A DNA stretch of 64,000 nucleotides from Sutterella seckii (GTDB lineage: Bacteria > Pseudomonadota > Gammaproteobacteria > Burkholderiales > Burkholderiaceae_F): assembly GCF_009183815.1 (NCBI RefSeq), contig NZ_WEHX01000004.1, forward strand, positions 18,530 to 82,529. Reading direction: 5' to 3'. The translations under genes and the position numbers were made by a program. This document shows positions 49,140 through 58,405 of this stretch, piece after piece. Within the stretch, counting starts at the first letter, position 1; each line of letters starts with the position of its first letter. A model generated the notes under the pieces. It did no database searches, was not told the DNA's origin, and saw nothing but the letters and a program-made list of their open reading frames with translations.

Positions 49140-51506
49140 TCAGAAGATCTGATCGCGCACCAGGTCGCGGGCATCAAGATCGCCCGAGAAGGCGTCGCCG
49201 CCCTTCACCGGATCGCGGTAGTAGTAGAGGCCGTCCCTTTCAACAACGGATTCAGGCTGAATGCGGGCCGTTTCCGGCACATCCTTCAGCGCCGTCCTCA
49301 TGAAGTCGACCCAGATCGGGAGCACCAGGCCGCCGCCCGTTTCCCGCGAGCCCAGGGGCTTGGGCTGGTCGTAGCCCATCCAGCCGACGGCAACCGTATT
49401 GCCGGCATAGCCGCAGAACCAGGCGTCCTGACTGTCGTTCGAGGTGCCGGTCTTGCCCGCGATGTCGTCGCGCTTCAATTCCCTCGTCGCCCGTCGGGCG
49501 GTGCCGTTGATGGCAACACGGTGCAGCAGAGAATTCATGACGAAGGCATTTCTTTCATCGATCGCGCGGATCGAGGGATCGCCCGCCTGACGGTTCGTCG
49601 CCTGCATGAGGGTCGCGCCCTGAGCGTCCGTCACCCGGTCGATGAGGTAGGGCTGCACGCGGTAGCCGCCGTTCGCGAAGACCATGTAGCCCCCGAGCAT
49701 CTGCCAGGGCGTGACGCTGCCCGCACCCAATGCCATCGGGAGATTCGCCGGGTGGTTCTTCCCCGAGAAGCCGAAGCGCTCGATGTACTGCTGCGCATAA
49801 GCGGGCGTGATCGACTGCATGATGCGGATCGTCACGAGGTTCTTCGAGAGCTCGAGCGCCCGGTAGAGCGGCATCGGACCATCAAATCGACCTTCGTAGT
49901 TCTTCGGCTCCCAGAGCTTGTTGCCCGTGAGCTTGGGGTCGATCGAAATGGGCGCGTCGTTGATGACGGTGGATGCGGTGAATCCCTTTTCGAGCGCCGC
50001 GGAGTAGATGAAGGGCTTGAAGCTCGAGCCGGGCTGACGCCACGCCTGCGTGACGTGGTTGAACATGTTGAGGTTGAAGTCGAAGCCGCCGACGAGCGCC
50101 TTCACCGCGCCCGAATTGAAGTCCGCGGCAACAAAGGCCGTTTCGACGCGGGGCACCTGGGCAAGGGTCCAGACTTCAGCAGCGTTCTTCCCGGAAAGCG
50201 GGTGCATCACGCGGATGACCGATCCCGGGCGAATGGGCGTGATGCCGCGCGCGGGCTTCTTCGCAAGATGGCGGCGGCCGAATTTGAGGCTTTCCTTGTC
50301 GAGCGTGATGGTTTCTGATGGGGAGATCGCCGCCACGATCTTTTCGGGCGACGCCTCCGTCACGACGGCAGGGAGCATGAAGGGCGAAGAAGCCGTTTTG
50401 GAGAGCGCGGTGCGGATCGCCTTCGCCCGGTCGCCCGCGCTTCCAAGCTCCACAAAGTCCTCGGGGCCGCGGTAGCCGTAGCGGCGGTCGTACGTGATGA
50501 GCTGACGGCGCACGGCATCAACCGCAGAGCGCTGCTCGTCCATGCGGATCGTGGTGTAGACGTTGATGCCGCGCGAATAGGTTTCGTCGCCGAAGATGTC
50601 GAACATCATCATGCGGGCGAGTTCGGCGGCGTAATGCGCCGTCACCTTGTCGGCGCTCGCATTGGCGTTGGCCGGAGCATCCTCCTCGACCACGCGGCGC
50701 ACCTGCATCGGGAGCGATTTTTCCGTCTGGTAGGTGAGGTCGTCGATGTGCCCGAGGTCGTACATGCGCCGCAGCACGTAGTTCCTGCGCATCGTTGCGC
50801 GCGTCGGATTCGCAATCGGGTTGTAGGCCGAGGGCGCGACCGGAAGGCCTGCGATGGTCGCGGCTTCGCCGACGGAAATGTCGGTGAGCGGCCGGCCGAA
50901 ATAGGTTCTCGCCGCGGCGGCGAACCCGTAGGCCCGCTGACCGAGGTAGATCTGGTTCATGTAGATCTCGAGAATCTGGTCCTTCGTGAGCTCGTGCTCG
51001 ATCTTGAAGGACATGGCGATCTCGTAGAGCTTTCGCGTGTAGGTGCGCTCGGTCGTCAGAAAGAAGTTTCTCGCCACCTGCTGCGTGATGGTGGAGCCGC
51101 CCTGACCGCGCCGGCCCGTGAGGATGTTGATGAGCGCCGCGCGCACGATGCCCGTGATTTCTATCCCGGGGTGCTCGTAAAAACCGTCGTCCTCTGCCGA
51201 GAGGATCGCGTACTTCACGTGGTCCGGCACGTCGGAAAGCTTCACGAAGTCGCGCCGCTCCTCGCCGAATTCGCCGATCAGCTTCCCGTCCGCGCTCCAG
51301 ACGCGAAGCGGCACCTTGGGGCGGTAGTCCGTGAGGGCGTCAATGGGAGGAAGCTCCCGATAGATGTATGCGAAAACGAAGACGAGAAGCAGAATTCCGG
51401 AAAGCGCTCCGGCTGCGCCGATACCGACAACCCATTTGAGCACGCGCCAGAAGGCGGAGGGTCTGGAGGATTTCTGAACCTTCTTGGTGGAGCGGGCAAT
51501 CGGCAC
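49140..51506 (-). CDS. mrcA: penicillin-binding protein 1A
   Basis: A 788-residue class A PBP. One N-terminal membrane helix (about 24-48), a GT51 glycosyltransferase domain with EDDGFYEHPG and GGSTITQQ, and a transpeptidase domain. The transpeptidase Ser is in GSSFK (near residue 495), with KTG in AGKTGTSNDSQDAWF. It polymerises and crosslinks peptidoglycan. The gene is divergent from the thioesterase-mla operon. Confidence 0.95.
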   Translation of the reverse strand: MPIARSTKKVQKSSRPSAFWRVLKWVVGIGAAGALSGILLLVFVFAYIYRELPPIDALTDYRPKVPLRVWSADGKLIGEFGEERRDFVKLSDVPDHVKYAILSAEDDGFYEHPGIEITGIVRAALINILTGRRGQGGSTITQQVARNFFLTTERTYTRKLYEIAMSFKIEHELTKDQILEIYMNQIYLGQRAYGFAAAARTYFGRPLTDISVGEAATIAGLPVAPSAYNPIANPTRATMRRNYVLRRMYDLGHIDDLTYQTEKSLPMQVRRVVEEDAPANANASADKVTAHYAAELARMMMFDIFGDETYSRGINVYTTIRMDEQRSAVDAVRRQLITYDRRYGYRGPEDFVELGSAGDRAKAIRTALSKTASSPFMLPAVVTEASPEKIVAAISPSETITLDKESLKFGRRHLAKKPARGITPIRPGSVIRVMHPLSGKNAAEVWTLAQVPRVETAFVAADFNSGAVKALVGGFDFNLNMFNHVTQAWRQPGSSFKPFIYSAALEKGFTASTVINDAPISIDPKLTGNKLWEPKNYEGRFDGPMPLYRALELSKNLVTIRIMQSITPAYAQQYIERFGFSGKNHPANLPMALGAGSVTPWQMLGGYMVFANGGYRVQPYLIDRVTDAQGATLMQATNRQAGDPSIRAIDERNAFVMNSLLHRVAINGTARRATRELKRDDIAGKTGTSNDSQDAWFCGYAGNTVAVGWMGYDQPKPLGSRETGGGLVLPIWVDFMRTALKDVPETARIQPESVVERDGLYYYRDPVKGGDAFSGDLDARDLVRDQIF

Positions 51507-51780
51507 GGGCGGAGTCCTCAGGAGGATGAATGGAGACGGGAAGGAAAATGTCCGTGATTATAAAAACTGCGCCTCTCTTCTGTTCCCGCTTTACTGGCGC
51601 ACGGCAACAAGCTTTTGCAGTTTTTCCGCTGAGATAATGCTTCCGGCGGGGCCTCCGGCAGCATATCGACCCCGGGCTCTGTCGTAAAATTGTCCGCTCC
51701 ATGGACTGTGCGCCCGGAAGTTGTGCCGGGCATTTTTTGGCAGTCCGCAATGAACAGTTGTTCACTTTTCTTCCGCATTC
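51507..51780. promoter_or_regulatory. divergent region between PBP1A gene and mla operon
   Basis: GCCCGG/CCGGGC (51712-51731) followed by ATTTTTT resembles an attenuator in the mla leader. TGAACA-GT-TGTTCA (51751-51764) is a perfect dyad 17 bases upstream of the thioesterase ATG. No gene is seen. Confidence 0.5.
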
Positions 51781-52278
51781 ATGTCTGCAGCGCGCATTTA
51801 TCACGAAAGCCTTGTCGTGGGGCCCGAATCCATTGATATTCAGGGGCACGTCAACAACCGCGAGTATCTCCGGTGGATGGAGCATGCCGCGACGGCGCAC
51901 GCCGCAGAGATCGGCTGGGGCATTGAGGCGCTCAAGGCCGCAAAGCGCGCCTGGGTTGCGCGCGAGCACTGGATTGAATATCTGCGCCCGAGCTTTGAGG
52001 GAGAAAAGCTTGACGTCTACACCTGGATTCAGAGCGCTCACGGGGCGGCGAGCCTCAGGCGCTACGCAATCCGCCGGGGCGAAACGCTTCTCGTGGTCGG
52101 CGCGACCGAGTGGGTCTACATCGACGCCGAGCGCGGCCGTCCGGTGCTTCTTCCCGAAGCCGATCTCGCGCACGTGGCGCTTATCGCCGCCGACGACCCG
52201 GAACTCAAGGCGCTCGGGATCGCGCGGCCGATCCGTTTTTCGCCCGGCGCGAATCTGCTCGGACTCAAGGAGGCGTAA
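51781..52278 (+). CDS. acyl-CoA thioesterase (hotdog fold)
   Basis: A 165-residue 4HBT-type hotdog thioesterase. DIQGHVNNREYLRWMEHAA carries the catalytic Asp/His-Asn motif. It probably hydrolyses acyl-CoA. It lies 3 bases upstream of mlaF (GTG start) with a shared RBS region, so it is the first gene of the mla operon. The RBS for the thioesterase itself is weak. Confidence 0.85.
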   Translation: MSAARIYHESLVVGPESIDIQGHVNNREYLRWMEHAATAHAAEIGWGIEALKAAKRAWVAREHWIEYLRPSFEGEKLDVYTWIQSAHGAASLRRYAIRRGETLLVVGATEWVYIDAERGRPVLLPEADLAHVALIAADDPELKALGIARPIRFSPGANLLGLKEA

Positions 52279-52281
52279 CCG

Positions 52282-53097
52282 GTGGCGCTCGAAACCTATC
52301 TTTCGATCAAGAATCTCTCCTTCGGATACGGCAGTCGCCGGATTCTCGAGAATGTCTCGATGGACTTCGGCCGCGGCAAGGTGGTCGCCATCATGGGCGG
52401 CTCCGGCATGGGGAAAACGACGCTCCTGAAGCTCATCGGCGGGCTCCTCACGCCCGATGCGGGAGAAATCCGCGTCGGCGGCGAAAAGCTCGATCCTGCG
52501 GACCGCAGGGGTCTTTACCGGCTGCGCCGCCGCATGGGGATGCTTTTTCAGTTCGGCGCGCTTTTTACCGACCTCTCCGTCTACGACAACGTTGCCTTCC
52601 CGATCCGCGAGCAGACGAATCTCGACGAAGAGACCGTGCGCGACCTTGTTCTCATGAAGCTCAATGCCGTGGGACTGCGCGGTGCGGCGAATCTCATGCC
52701 GGCGGAAATCTCGGGCGGCATGGCGCGCCGCGTTGCGCTCGCGCGCGCCATCGCGCTTGATCCGGCGCTTATTCTTTACGACGAACCCTTCGCGGGGCTC
52801 GATCCCATTTCTATGGGCGTGACGGCGCGCCTCATCCGGTCGCTCAACGACGCACTGGGCGCGACGTCGCTCATCGTCACGCACGACGTGGCGGAGACCT
52901 TTGAGATCGCCGACTACGTCTACATGATTTCGGACGCGCGCGTGGCGGCCGAGGGCGATCCGGCATCGCTCAAGGTGTCTTCCGCCCCCTTTGTGAAGCA
53001 GTTTGTCGGGGGCCTTCCCGACGGCCCGGTCCCCTTCCAGTACCATGCGCCCGACTATGCTTCGGACCTTGGATTCAAGCGCGGGAGGAATCAGTAA
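52282..53097 (+). CDS. mlaF: MlaF, ABC ATPase for phospholipid transport
   Basis: A 271-residue ABC ATPase. Walker A is GGSGMGKTT (39-47), signature is ISGGMARRV, and Walker B is LILYDEPFAG. MlaF with MlaE, MlaD and MlaB moves phospholipids between the inner membrane and periplasmic MlaC. GTG start at 52282 with AGGAGG upstream; the gene abuts mlaE. Confidence 0.95.
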   Translation: MALETYLSIKNLSFGYGSRRILENVSMDFGRGKVVAIMGGSGMGKTTLLKLIGGLLTPDAGEIRVGGEKLDPADRRGLYRLRRRMGMLFQFGALFTDLSVYDNVAFPIREQTNLDEETVRDLVLMKLNAVGLRGAANLMPAEISGGMARRVALARAIALDPALILYDEPFAGLDPISMGVTARLIRSLNDALGATSLIVTHDVAETFEIADYVYMISDARVAAEGDPASLKVSSAPFVKQFVGGLPDGPVPFQYHAPDYASDLGFKRGRNQ

Positions 53098-53874
53098 ATG
53101 ACGGACCTTCTCGCAAGGCTCGGCGCCTGGGTGCTCGGGCTCTTCGCATCGACCGGGCGCTTCGGCATCTTTTCCGGCCAGGTGCTTTCGCGCCTCTGGG
53201 GCGCGGGATTCGGCAACATCATCCAACAGATCCACTTCATCGGAAACTACTCGCTCCTCATCATCGGGGTGTCGGGTCTGTTCGTCGGCTTCGTGCTGGG
53301 TCTTCAGGGCTACTACGTGCTCGTAAGCTACGGGAGCGAGGAAGCGCTTGGCGTGCTTGTCGCGCTTTCGCTCGTGCGCGAGCTCGGTCCCGTCGTCACG
53401 GCGCTCCTTTTTGCCGGGCGCGCCGGCACGGCGCTTACGGCTGAAATCGGCCTCATGCGCTCGGGCGAGCAGCTCGCCGCCATGGAAATGATGGGCGTCG
53501 ACCCCTTCCGGCGGGTGCTCGCTCCCCGCTTCATCGGCGGATTCGTCGCGATGCCTGTGCTCGCGCTCATCTTTTCCGCCGTCGGCATCATCGGCGCCTG
53601 GATCGTGGGCGTGGGCCTCATCGGCACCGACAGCGGCTCCTTCTGGTCGCAGATGCAGGCGGCCGTCGACATCTTCCATGACGTCGGGAACGGCTTCATC
53701 AAGAGCGTGGTCTTCGGCATTGCCGTGACGCTCGTCGCCCTCTATCAGGGCTATGCCTCGAGGCCTACCCCCGACGGCGTGGCGCATGCAACGACGATTA
53801 CGGTCGTCGTCTCCTCGCTTCTCGTTCTCGGGCTCGACTTCATCATGACGGCCTCGATGTTCACCGTGGTTTGA
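53098..53874 (+). CDS. mlaE: MlaE, phospholipid ABC permease
   Basis: A 258-residue permease with about five membrane helices. [20 protein letters not shown] is the family signature, and [17 protein letters not shown] follows. It begins directly at the mlaF stop. Confidence 0.95.
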   Translation: MTDLLARLGAWVLGLFASTGRFGIFSGQVLSRLWGAGFGNIIQQIHFIGNYSLLIIGVSGLFVGFVLGLQGYYVLVSYGSEEALGVLVALSLVRELGPVVTALLFAGRAGTALTAEIGLMRSGEQLAAMEMMGVDPFRRVLAPRFIGGFVAMPVLALIFSAVGIIGAWIVGVGLIGTDSGSFWSQMQAAVDIFHDVGNGFIKSVVFGIAVTLVALYQGYASRPTPDGVAHATTITVVVSSLLVLGLDFIMTASMFTVV

Positions 53875-53898
53875 TTTTCTTCCAGTAGAGAAAGAACA

Positions 53899-54369
53899 AT
53901 GCAGAAAAATCGCTCTCTCGAAATAATGGTCGGCTTCTTCATCGTGCTCGGCTTCGCGGCGGCGCTCTTCATGGCGCTGCAGGCGGCCAACCTCGGAAGC
54001 TTCTCCTTCGGGCACAAGACCTATGCGGTCACGGCGGACTTCGACAACATCGGGGGCCTCAAGGCCCGTGCAGCCGTGAAGAGTGCTGGCGTCGTCGTCG
54101 GGCGCGTGCGCTCCGTCGTCTTTGATCCGGAAACCTTTCAGGCGCGCGTGACGATGGACATGGACGCCCAGTATCCGTTCCCTGACGACAGCTCGGCGAA
54201 GATTCTCACTTCGGGGCTCCTCGGCGAACAGTACGTCGGAATTGAAGCGGGCGCAGACGACAAGAACCTTGAGGAAGGTTCGGTCATCCGCCGCACGCAG
54301 AGCGCCGTGGTGCTTGAGAACCTCATCAGCCAGTTCCTCTATTCAAAGGCTGAGGACGGCGGGAAGTAA
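53899..54369 (+). CDS. mlaD: MlaD, MCE-domain phospholipid transporter subunit
   Basis: A 156-residue protein with an N-terminal membrane helix (about 10-31) and one MCE domain. GLKARAAVKSAGVVVGRVRS is the domain core, and LLGEQYVGIEAG follows. MlaD forms a hexameric ring with a hydrophobic pore. Confidence 0.93.
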   Translation: MQKNRSLEIMVGFFIVLGFAAALFMALQAANLGSFSFGHKTYAVTADFDNIGGLKARAAVKSAGVVVGRVRSVVFDPETFQARVTMDMDAQYPFPDDSSAKILTSGLLGEQYVGIEAGADDKNLEEGSVIRRTQSAVVLENLISQFLYSKAEDGGK

Positions 54370-54371
54370 AA

Positions 54372-55139
54372 ATGAAGAAGCAGATATTGAAGCCTGCTGC
54401 AGGGGCAGCGCTCTGCGCCGCGCTTTTCCTTGCCGGGTGCGCGCAGGTCCCGCCCAATGCGGGCGAAAACCCGGTCGATCCGTATGAGGCCTTCAACCGC
54501 AACGTCTATGCCTTCAACGATGCGCTCGACCGCGCGGTGGCAAAGCCTGTGGCTGAAGCTTACGTTGCATGGACGCCCGGCTTCGTGCAGACCGGGGTTT
54601 CGAACGCGATGGACAACCTCGGCGAACCTACGAACACGGTGAACAACCTCCTGCAGGGCAAGGCCGACAAGGGAATCAGCACCTTTTTCCGCTTCCTCGT
54701 CAATTCCACCTTCGGCATTGCCGGGCTCTTTGACGTGGCGTCCGAAATCGGACTCGAAAAAGCGCCCGAGGACTTCGGGCAGACGCTTGGCGTCTGGGGC
54801 GTGGGCGAAGGCTCCTACCTCGTTCTTCCGGTGCTCGGGCCCTCGTCGACCCGCGACTGGACGCGTTATCCGGCAGGATGGGCTACGAGCCCGACCACCT
54901 GGGCGCTCTGGGATGAGGACTGGTACTGGAGTGCCGGCCTCTGGGTCGTCGACGGACTCGATACCCGTGCGCGGCTTCTCGAGCTTGAGAAATTCCGCGA
55001 GTCGACCGTTGACGAATACGCCGCCGTTCGCGATGCGTACCTGGCGGCGCGCCGCCGCGCGGTAGCGGACGGCGAGGCCATGGATGCCGAAGAAGAGCTC
55101 GAGACGCTTACGCCGCTCGACTTCAGCGACGAGGAATAA
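54372..55139 (+). CDS. mlaA: MlaA (VacJ) outer-membrane lipoprotein
   Basis: A 255-residue lipoprotein with signal ending FLAGCAQ. The VacJ segment DPYEAFNRNVYAFNDALDRA, then STFGIAGLFDVASEIGLE and GSYLVLPVLGPSS, is diagnostic. MlaA with porins removes phospholipids from the outer leaflet. Here it sits inside the transporter operon, unlike E. coli where mlaA is separate. Confidence 0.95.
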   Translation: MKKQILKPAAGAALCAALFLAGCAQVPPNAGENPVDPYEAFNRNVYAFNDALDRAVAKPVAEAYVAWTPGFVQTGVSNAMDNLGEPTNTVNNLLQGKADKGISTFFRFLVNSTFGIAGLFDVASEIGLEKAPEDFGQTLGVWGVGEGSYLVLPVLGPSSTRDWTRYPAGWATSPTTWALWDEDWYWSAGLWVVDGLDTRARLLELEKFRESTVDEYAAVRDAYLAARRRAVADGEAMDAEEELETLTPLDFSDEE

Positions 55140-55176
55140 ATTCCCGCAGGACAAAGATCATTGGGAGAATCAAACC

Positions 55177-55851
55177 ATGCAGCGCAGAACATTTCTTACG
55201 AGTTCGCTCATTGCGGCCGCCGCTGCCGCGGCGCCCTTCCTTCCCGCCCGTGCGGCCGGGAGCCTCCCCTATGACGACAAGGGCGACCCCTTTGCCTTCG
55301 TGGTGGATCTTTCCAATGCCGTGCTCGAGCGGATCCGCGGCAGCGACTCCCTGAAGTCGGGCAATATCGATGCGCTTCGCGAGCTTGTCGACGGCATCAT
55401 CATGCCGGCGACCGACTTCACGATGATGACCCGCATGACGGTGGGCCCGAAGTGGAGAACGGCGACGAAGGAGCAGAGAGCCGCGCTCGAGGAAGGCTTT
55501 GAGACGCTTCTCATGCGCGTTTATGCGGGCGGGCTCTCCGCGGTCCAGGATCAGAAGTGCGAACTGAGGCCGACGCGCGTCAAAACCGTGCGTCCGGAAA
55601 TGGTGATCCGCACGCTCCTCACGAGCGGTTCGGCGAATCCCATTGCGCTCGACTACCGCATCTATCAGGCGAAGGACAAGTGCTGGAAGATCGTCGACGT
55701 CAATATCGAAGGGATCTGGATGGTGGAGAACTACCGTTCGCAATTTGCGTCCGTTCTGTCGCAGGACGGCGTCGACGGGTTGATCAAGCTCTTCAACGAA
55801 AAGGGAGCCGAACTCGCCGAAACCATGAAGAAGAAAGAGGCTTCGAAGTGA
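55177..55851 (+). CDS. mlaC: MlaC, periplasmic phospholipid-binding protein
   Basis: A 224-residue Ttg2D/MlaC. The Sec signal (about 1-26) begins MQRRTFLTSSLIAAAA. TDFTMMTRMTVGPKWRTATK and WMVENYRSQFASVLSQDGVD match. It shuttles lipids between MlaA and MlaFEDB. ATG at 55177 has GGGAG upstream; the frame extends upstream but is not credible. Confidence 0.93.
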   Translation: MQRRTFLTSSLIAAAAAAAPFLPARAAGSLPYDDKGDPFAFVVDLSNAVLERIRGSDSLKSGNIDALRELVDGIIMPATDFTMMTRMTVGPKWRTATKEQRAALEEGFETLLMRVYAGGLSAVQDQKCELRPTRVKTVRPEMVIRTLLTSGSANPIALDYRIYQAKDKCWKIVDVNIEGIWMVENYRSQFASVLSQDGVDGLIKLFNEKGAELAETMKKKEASK

Positions 55852-56117
55852 GAGTCGCTGAGGAAGTCATCGACTTCGAGAATGCTCCGGCAGTCAAGAA
55901 GGAGCTCCTCGCCGCACAAGCCTCGGGCGACTTCACGGTTGATCTTTCAAACGTGAAGCGCGCCGACAGCGCGGCGCTTTCAGCCCTTCTTTCGGCACGC
56001 AGAAAAGCAGAGGCGTCGGGGAAAGACCTCGCGATCGAGGGCGTTCCCGCCGACCTCAAGACGCTTGCGCGCCTTTACGGCGTTGAGGCGCTTCTCGGGC
56101 TTCCAAAAGAAAAGTAA
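55848..56117 (+). CDS. mlaB: MlaB, STAS-domain protein
   Basis: An 89-residue STAS protein (DFTVDLSNVKRADSAALSAL). MlaB stabilises the MlaFE complex. The GTG start at 55848 overlaps the mlaC stop (GTGA), showing coupling. It completes the mlaFEDACB set. Confidence 0.88.
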   Translation: MRVAEEVIDFENAPAVKKELLAAQASGDFTVDLSNVKRADSAALSALLSARRKAEASGKDLAIEGVPADLKTLARLYGVEALLGLPKEK

Positions 56118-56196
56118 AGCGCGCTGAGGCTCCGGACTTCCCGGTCCGATTCCTCTTTCCCAACAGAACAACAGAATTTCTAAAAAGCAGTCATTC

Positions 56197-57450
56197 ATGG
56201 AAAAGCTCAAGATCCGCGGCGGACGCCGCCTCGTAGGCGAAGTCCGCACCAGCGGAGCAAAAAACGCGGCGCTCCCGATTCTCTGTGCGTCACTTCTCAC
56301 GGCCGGAGACCTGAAGCTCACGAACGTGCCCGATCTTGCCGACGTGCGCACGATGCTTCTGCTCCTTGAAGGCATGGGCGTGAAGATCCGGCGGGAAGGC
56401 CATGAAGTGACCCTCAACGCGGGGGCGCTGACGAGCACCGTTGCGCCCTATGAACTCGTTAAAACCATGCGCGCGTCGATTCTGACGCTCTGTCCCCTTG
56501 TGGCGCGCTTCGGCGCCGCGCGGGTGAGTCTCCCCGGCGGGTGCGCCATCGGCGCCCGTCCGGTGGATCAGCACATCAAGGGACTGAGAGCGCTCGGGGC
56601 CGAGGTGAAGATCGATCACGGCTACGTCGACGCCGCATCGCCGCGCTTGAAGGGCGCGCGCATCATCACCGACATGGTGACGGTGACGGGTACGGAAAAC
56701 CTCATGATGGCCGCGGTCCTCGCGGACGGCGAAACCGTCATTGAAAATGCCGCCCGCGAGCCGGAAGTGGTGGATCTTGCCGACTGCCTCATCGCCATGG
56801 GGGCGAAGATTAGCGGGGCGGGGACCCCCACCATCGTCATTGAGGGCGTGAAGACGCTTCACGGAGCTGAACACAAGGTCGTCGCCGACCGCATCGAGGC
56901 GGGAAGCTACCTCTGCGCAGCGGCGGCCACGCGGGGCGACGTCCTCGTCACGCACTGCGTGCCCGGGGACCTTGAGGCCGTGACGGCGAAGCTTCGCGAA
57001 ATGGGCGCTTCCATTGAAGCCGGTGCCGACTGGCTGCGTCTTCGCATGACGGGGCGCCCCAAGGCCGTGAGGATCCGCACGACACCGCATCCGGGGTTCC
57101 CGACCGACATGCAGGCTCAGTTCATGGCGATTGCCGCGATCGCGGAAGGCTCTTCGGAAATCACGGAAACGATCTTCGAAAACCGCTTCATGCACGTGCC
57201 CGAACTCGCCCGCATGGGGGCGAAGATCTGCGTCAATGGCCATACGGCCGTCGTCACGGGCGTGGAAGCGCTTGAGGGCGCAGCCGTGATGGCGACCGAT
57301 CTCCGGGCTTCTGCGTCCCTCGTGATTGCGGCGCTCGCCGCCCAGGGCGAAAGCACGGTCGACCGGCTTTATCACCTCGACCGCGGCTACGAGCACATGG
57401 AGGAGAAGCTCCGCGGGCTCGGCGCCGATGTCGAGCGCATTCGAAGCTGA
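56197..57450 (+). CDS. murA: UDP-N-acetylglucosamine 1-carboxyvinyltransferase
   Basis: A 417-residue MurA, the first committed peptidoglycan step. [13 protein letters not shown] is near the N-terminus. Catalytic Cys116 is in [17 protein letters not shown], so it is the fosfomycin-sensitive form. It is 79 bases after mlaB and may be cotranscribed; BolA, often beside murA in relatives, is absent here. Confidence 0.97.
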   Translation: MEKLKIRGGRRLVGEVRTSGAKNAALPILCASLLTAGDLKLTNVPDLADVRTMLLLLEGMGVKIRREGHEVTLNAGALTSTVAPYELVKTMRASILTLCPLVARFGAARVSLPGGCAIGARPVDQHIKGLRALGAEVKIDHGYVDAASPRLKGARIITDMVTVTGTENLMMAAVLADGETVIENAAREPEVVDLADCLIAMGAKISGAGTPTIVIEGVKTLHGAEHKVVADRIEAGSYLCAAAATRGDVLVTHCVPGDLEAVTAKLREMGASIEAGADWLRLRMTGRPKAVRIRTTPHPGFPTDMQAQFMAIAAIAEGSSEITETIFENRFMHVPELARMGAKICVNGHTAVVTGVEALEGAAVMATDLRASASLVIAALAAQGESTVDRLYHLDRGYEHMEEKLRGLGADVERIRS

Positions 57451-57507
57451 AAAAGGCTAGACCTTGGTACAGGTTGACCGATCAGCCGCTATCATCCAAT
57501 ATTCATG

Positions 57508-57590
57508 CTGAGGGGCGTCTTTTTTTAAACGCCCCTCAGGCAAACGTTTTTCTCAAAAAAGCGGGAGCGGTTTTTTATCGAAGCGCTCCC
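57508..57590 (+). promoter_or_regulatory. two-hairpin leader between murA and hinT
   Basis: CTGAGGGGCGT (57508-57518) pairs with ACGCCCCTCAG (57529-57539); the T-run is in the loop. GGGAGCG (57563-57569) pairs with CGCTCCC (57584-57590), again with a T-rich loop, just before the hinT RBS. The first may terminate murA or regulate hinT. Confidence 0.5.
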
Positions 57591-57604
57591 AACAGGAACG
57601 AGAC

Positions 57605-57952
57605 ATGTCGGACTGCATCTTCTGCAAGATCGCTGCGGGTGAAATTCCCTCCAGCAAGATTTACGAGGACGACGACGTCGTCGCCTTCAGGGACATTCAT
57701 CCTCAGGCGCCGGTGCATTTTCTGATTATTCCGAAGAAGCACATCACGTCGCTTGCCACGGCAGAAGCGGCCGATGAGCCGCTTTTGGGTAAAATGCTTG
57801 GCCTGACGCGCACCCTTGCGCTTCAGGAAGGCTGCGCAAACGGCTTCCGCGTGATCATCAATACCGGCCGCGACGGCGGTCAGGAAGTTCCGCATCTGCA
57901 TGTGCACGTTCTGGGCGGCCCCCGCCCCTGGAAGCGCACGACTGAATTCTGA
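57605..57952 (+). CDS. hinT: HinT-type HIT family nucleotide phosphoramidase
   Basis: A 115-residue histidine-triad protein. CIFCKIAAGEIPS at the start and HLHVHVLGG (His97, His99, His101) at the end are diagnostic. It hydrolyses AMP-lysine-type phosphoramidates. RBS AGGAACG precedes ATG; tatA follows 14 bases later. Confidence 0.92.
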   Translation: MSDCIFCKIAAGEIPSSKIYEDDDVVAFRDIHPQAPVHFLIIPKKHITSLATAEAADEPLLGKMLGLTRTLALQEGCANGFRVIINTGRDGGQEVPHLHVHVLGGPRPWKRTTEF

Positions 57953-57966
57953 TCTAGGAGTACAAA

Positions 57967-58215
57967 ATGGGTTCTCTTTCCGTCTGGCACTGGCTCATCG
58001 TCCTCGCCATCGTCGTTCTCGTCTTTGGTACGGGCAAGCTGAAGAACATGGGCAAGGACCTGGGCGGCGCCATCAAGGGCTTCAAGGAAGGCATGCGCGA
58101 CGCGGAGGATAAGCCCGCCGACAAGGCTGCTGATCCGAAGGAAATCCCGCAGCAGGCCGCCGCCAAGCAGGCTGACACGATCGACGTCGAAGCCAAGGAC
58201 AAGCCGAAGGCCTGA
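57967..58215 (+). CDS. tatA: TatA twin-arginine translocase subunit
   Basis: An 82-residue Tat[21 protein letters not shown] is the membrane helix with the FG hinge; the amphipathic helix [20 protein letters not shown] follows, then a charged tail. TatA forms the protein-conducting assembly for folded exported proteins such as NapA. Two hairpins separate it from tatB. Confidence 0.93.
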   Translation: MGSLSVWHWLIVLAIVVLVFGTGKLKNMGKDLGGAIKGFKEGMRDAEDKPADKAADPKEIPQQAAAKQADTIDVEAKDKPKA

Positions 58216-58271
58216 TTCCTCGAGAGTCCGCATGCCGGGCGCCTGAAGGGCTTCCCGGGAGCGGGCCGGAT

Positions 58272-58306
58272 GCCGCAGGCGCTTCAAAAAGTCCTGCGGC
58301 TTTCTT
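58272..58306 (+). terminator. terminator-like hairpin after tatA
   Basis: GCCGCAGG (58272-58279) pairs with CCTGCGGC (58293-58300), then TTTCTT. Confidence 0.6.
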
Positions 58307-58353
58307 GAGACGCGTGAAGTGCTTCCCGCGTCTTCTTATGTGTCGCCAATGGA

Positions 58354-58389
58354 CCGCGGCAGCTCCTCATGAGTTGTCCGCGGCCTTTT
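58354..58389 (+). terminator. second hairpin upstream of tatB
   Basis: CCGCGG (58354-58359) pairs with CCGCGG (58378-58383), with an inner CTC/GAG pair, then CCTTTT. It lies 20 bases before tatB. Confidence 0.45.
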
Positions 58390-58405
58390 GCAGTGAAGAG
58401 ACGTC

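Noticed and set aside
51340..54015. Very long open frame opposite the mla genes
   Set aside because: Arg/His/Glu-rich composition with no motifs, and it overlaps well-supported mlaF, mlaE and the thioesterase gene.
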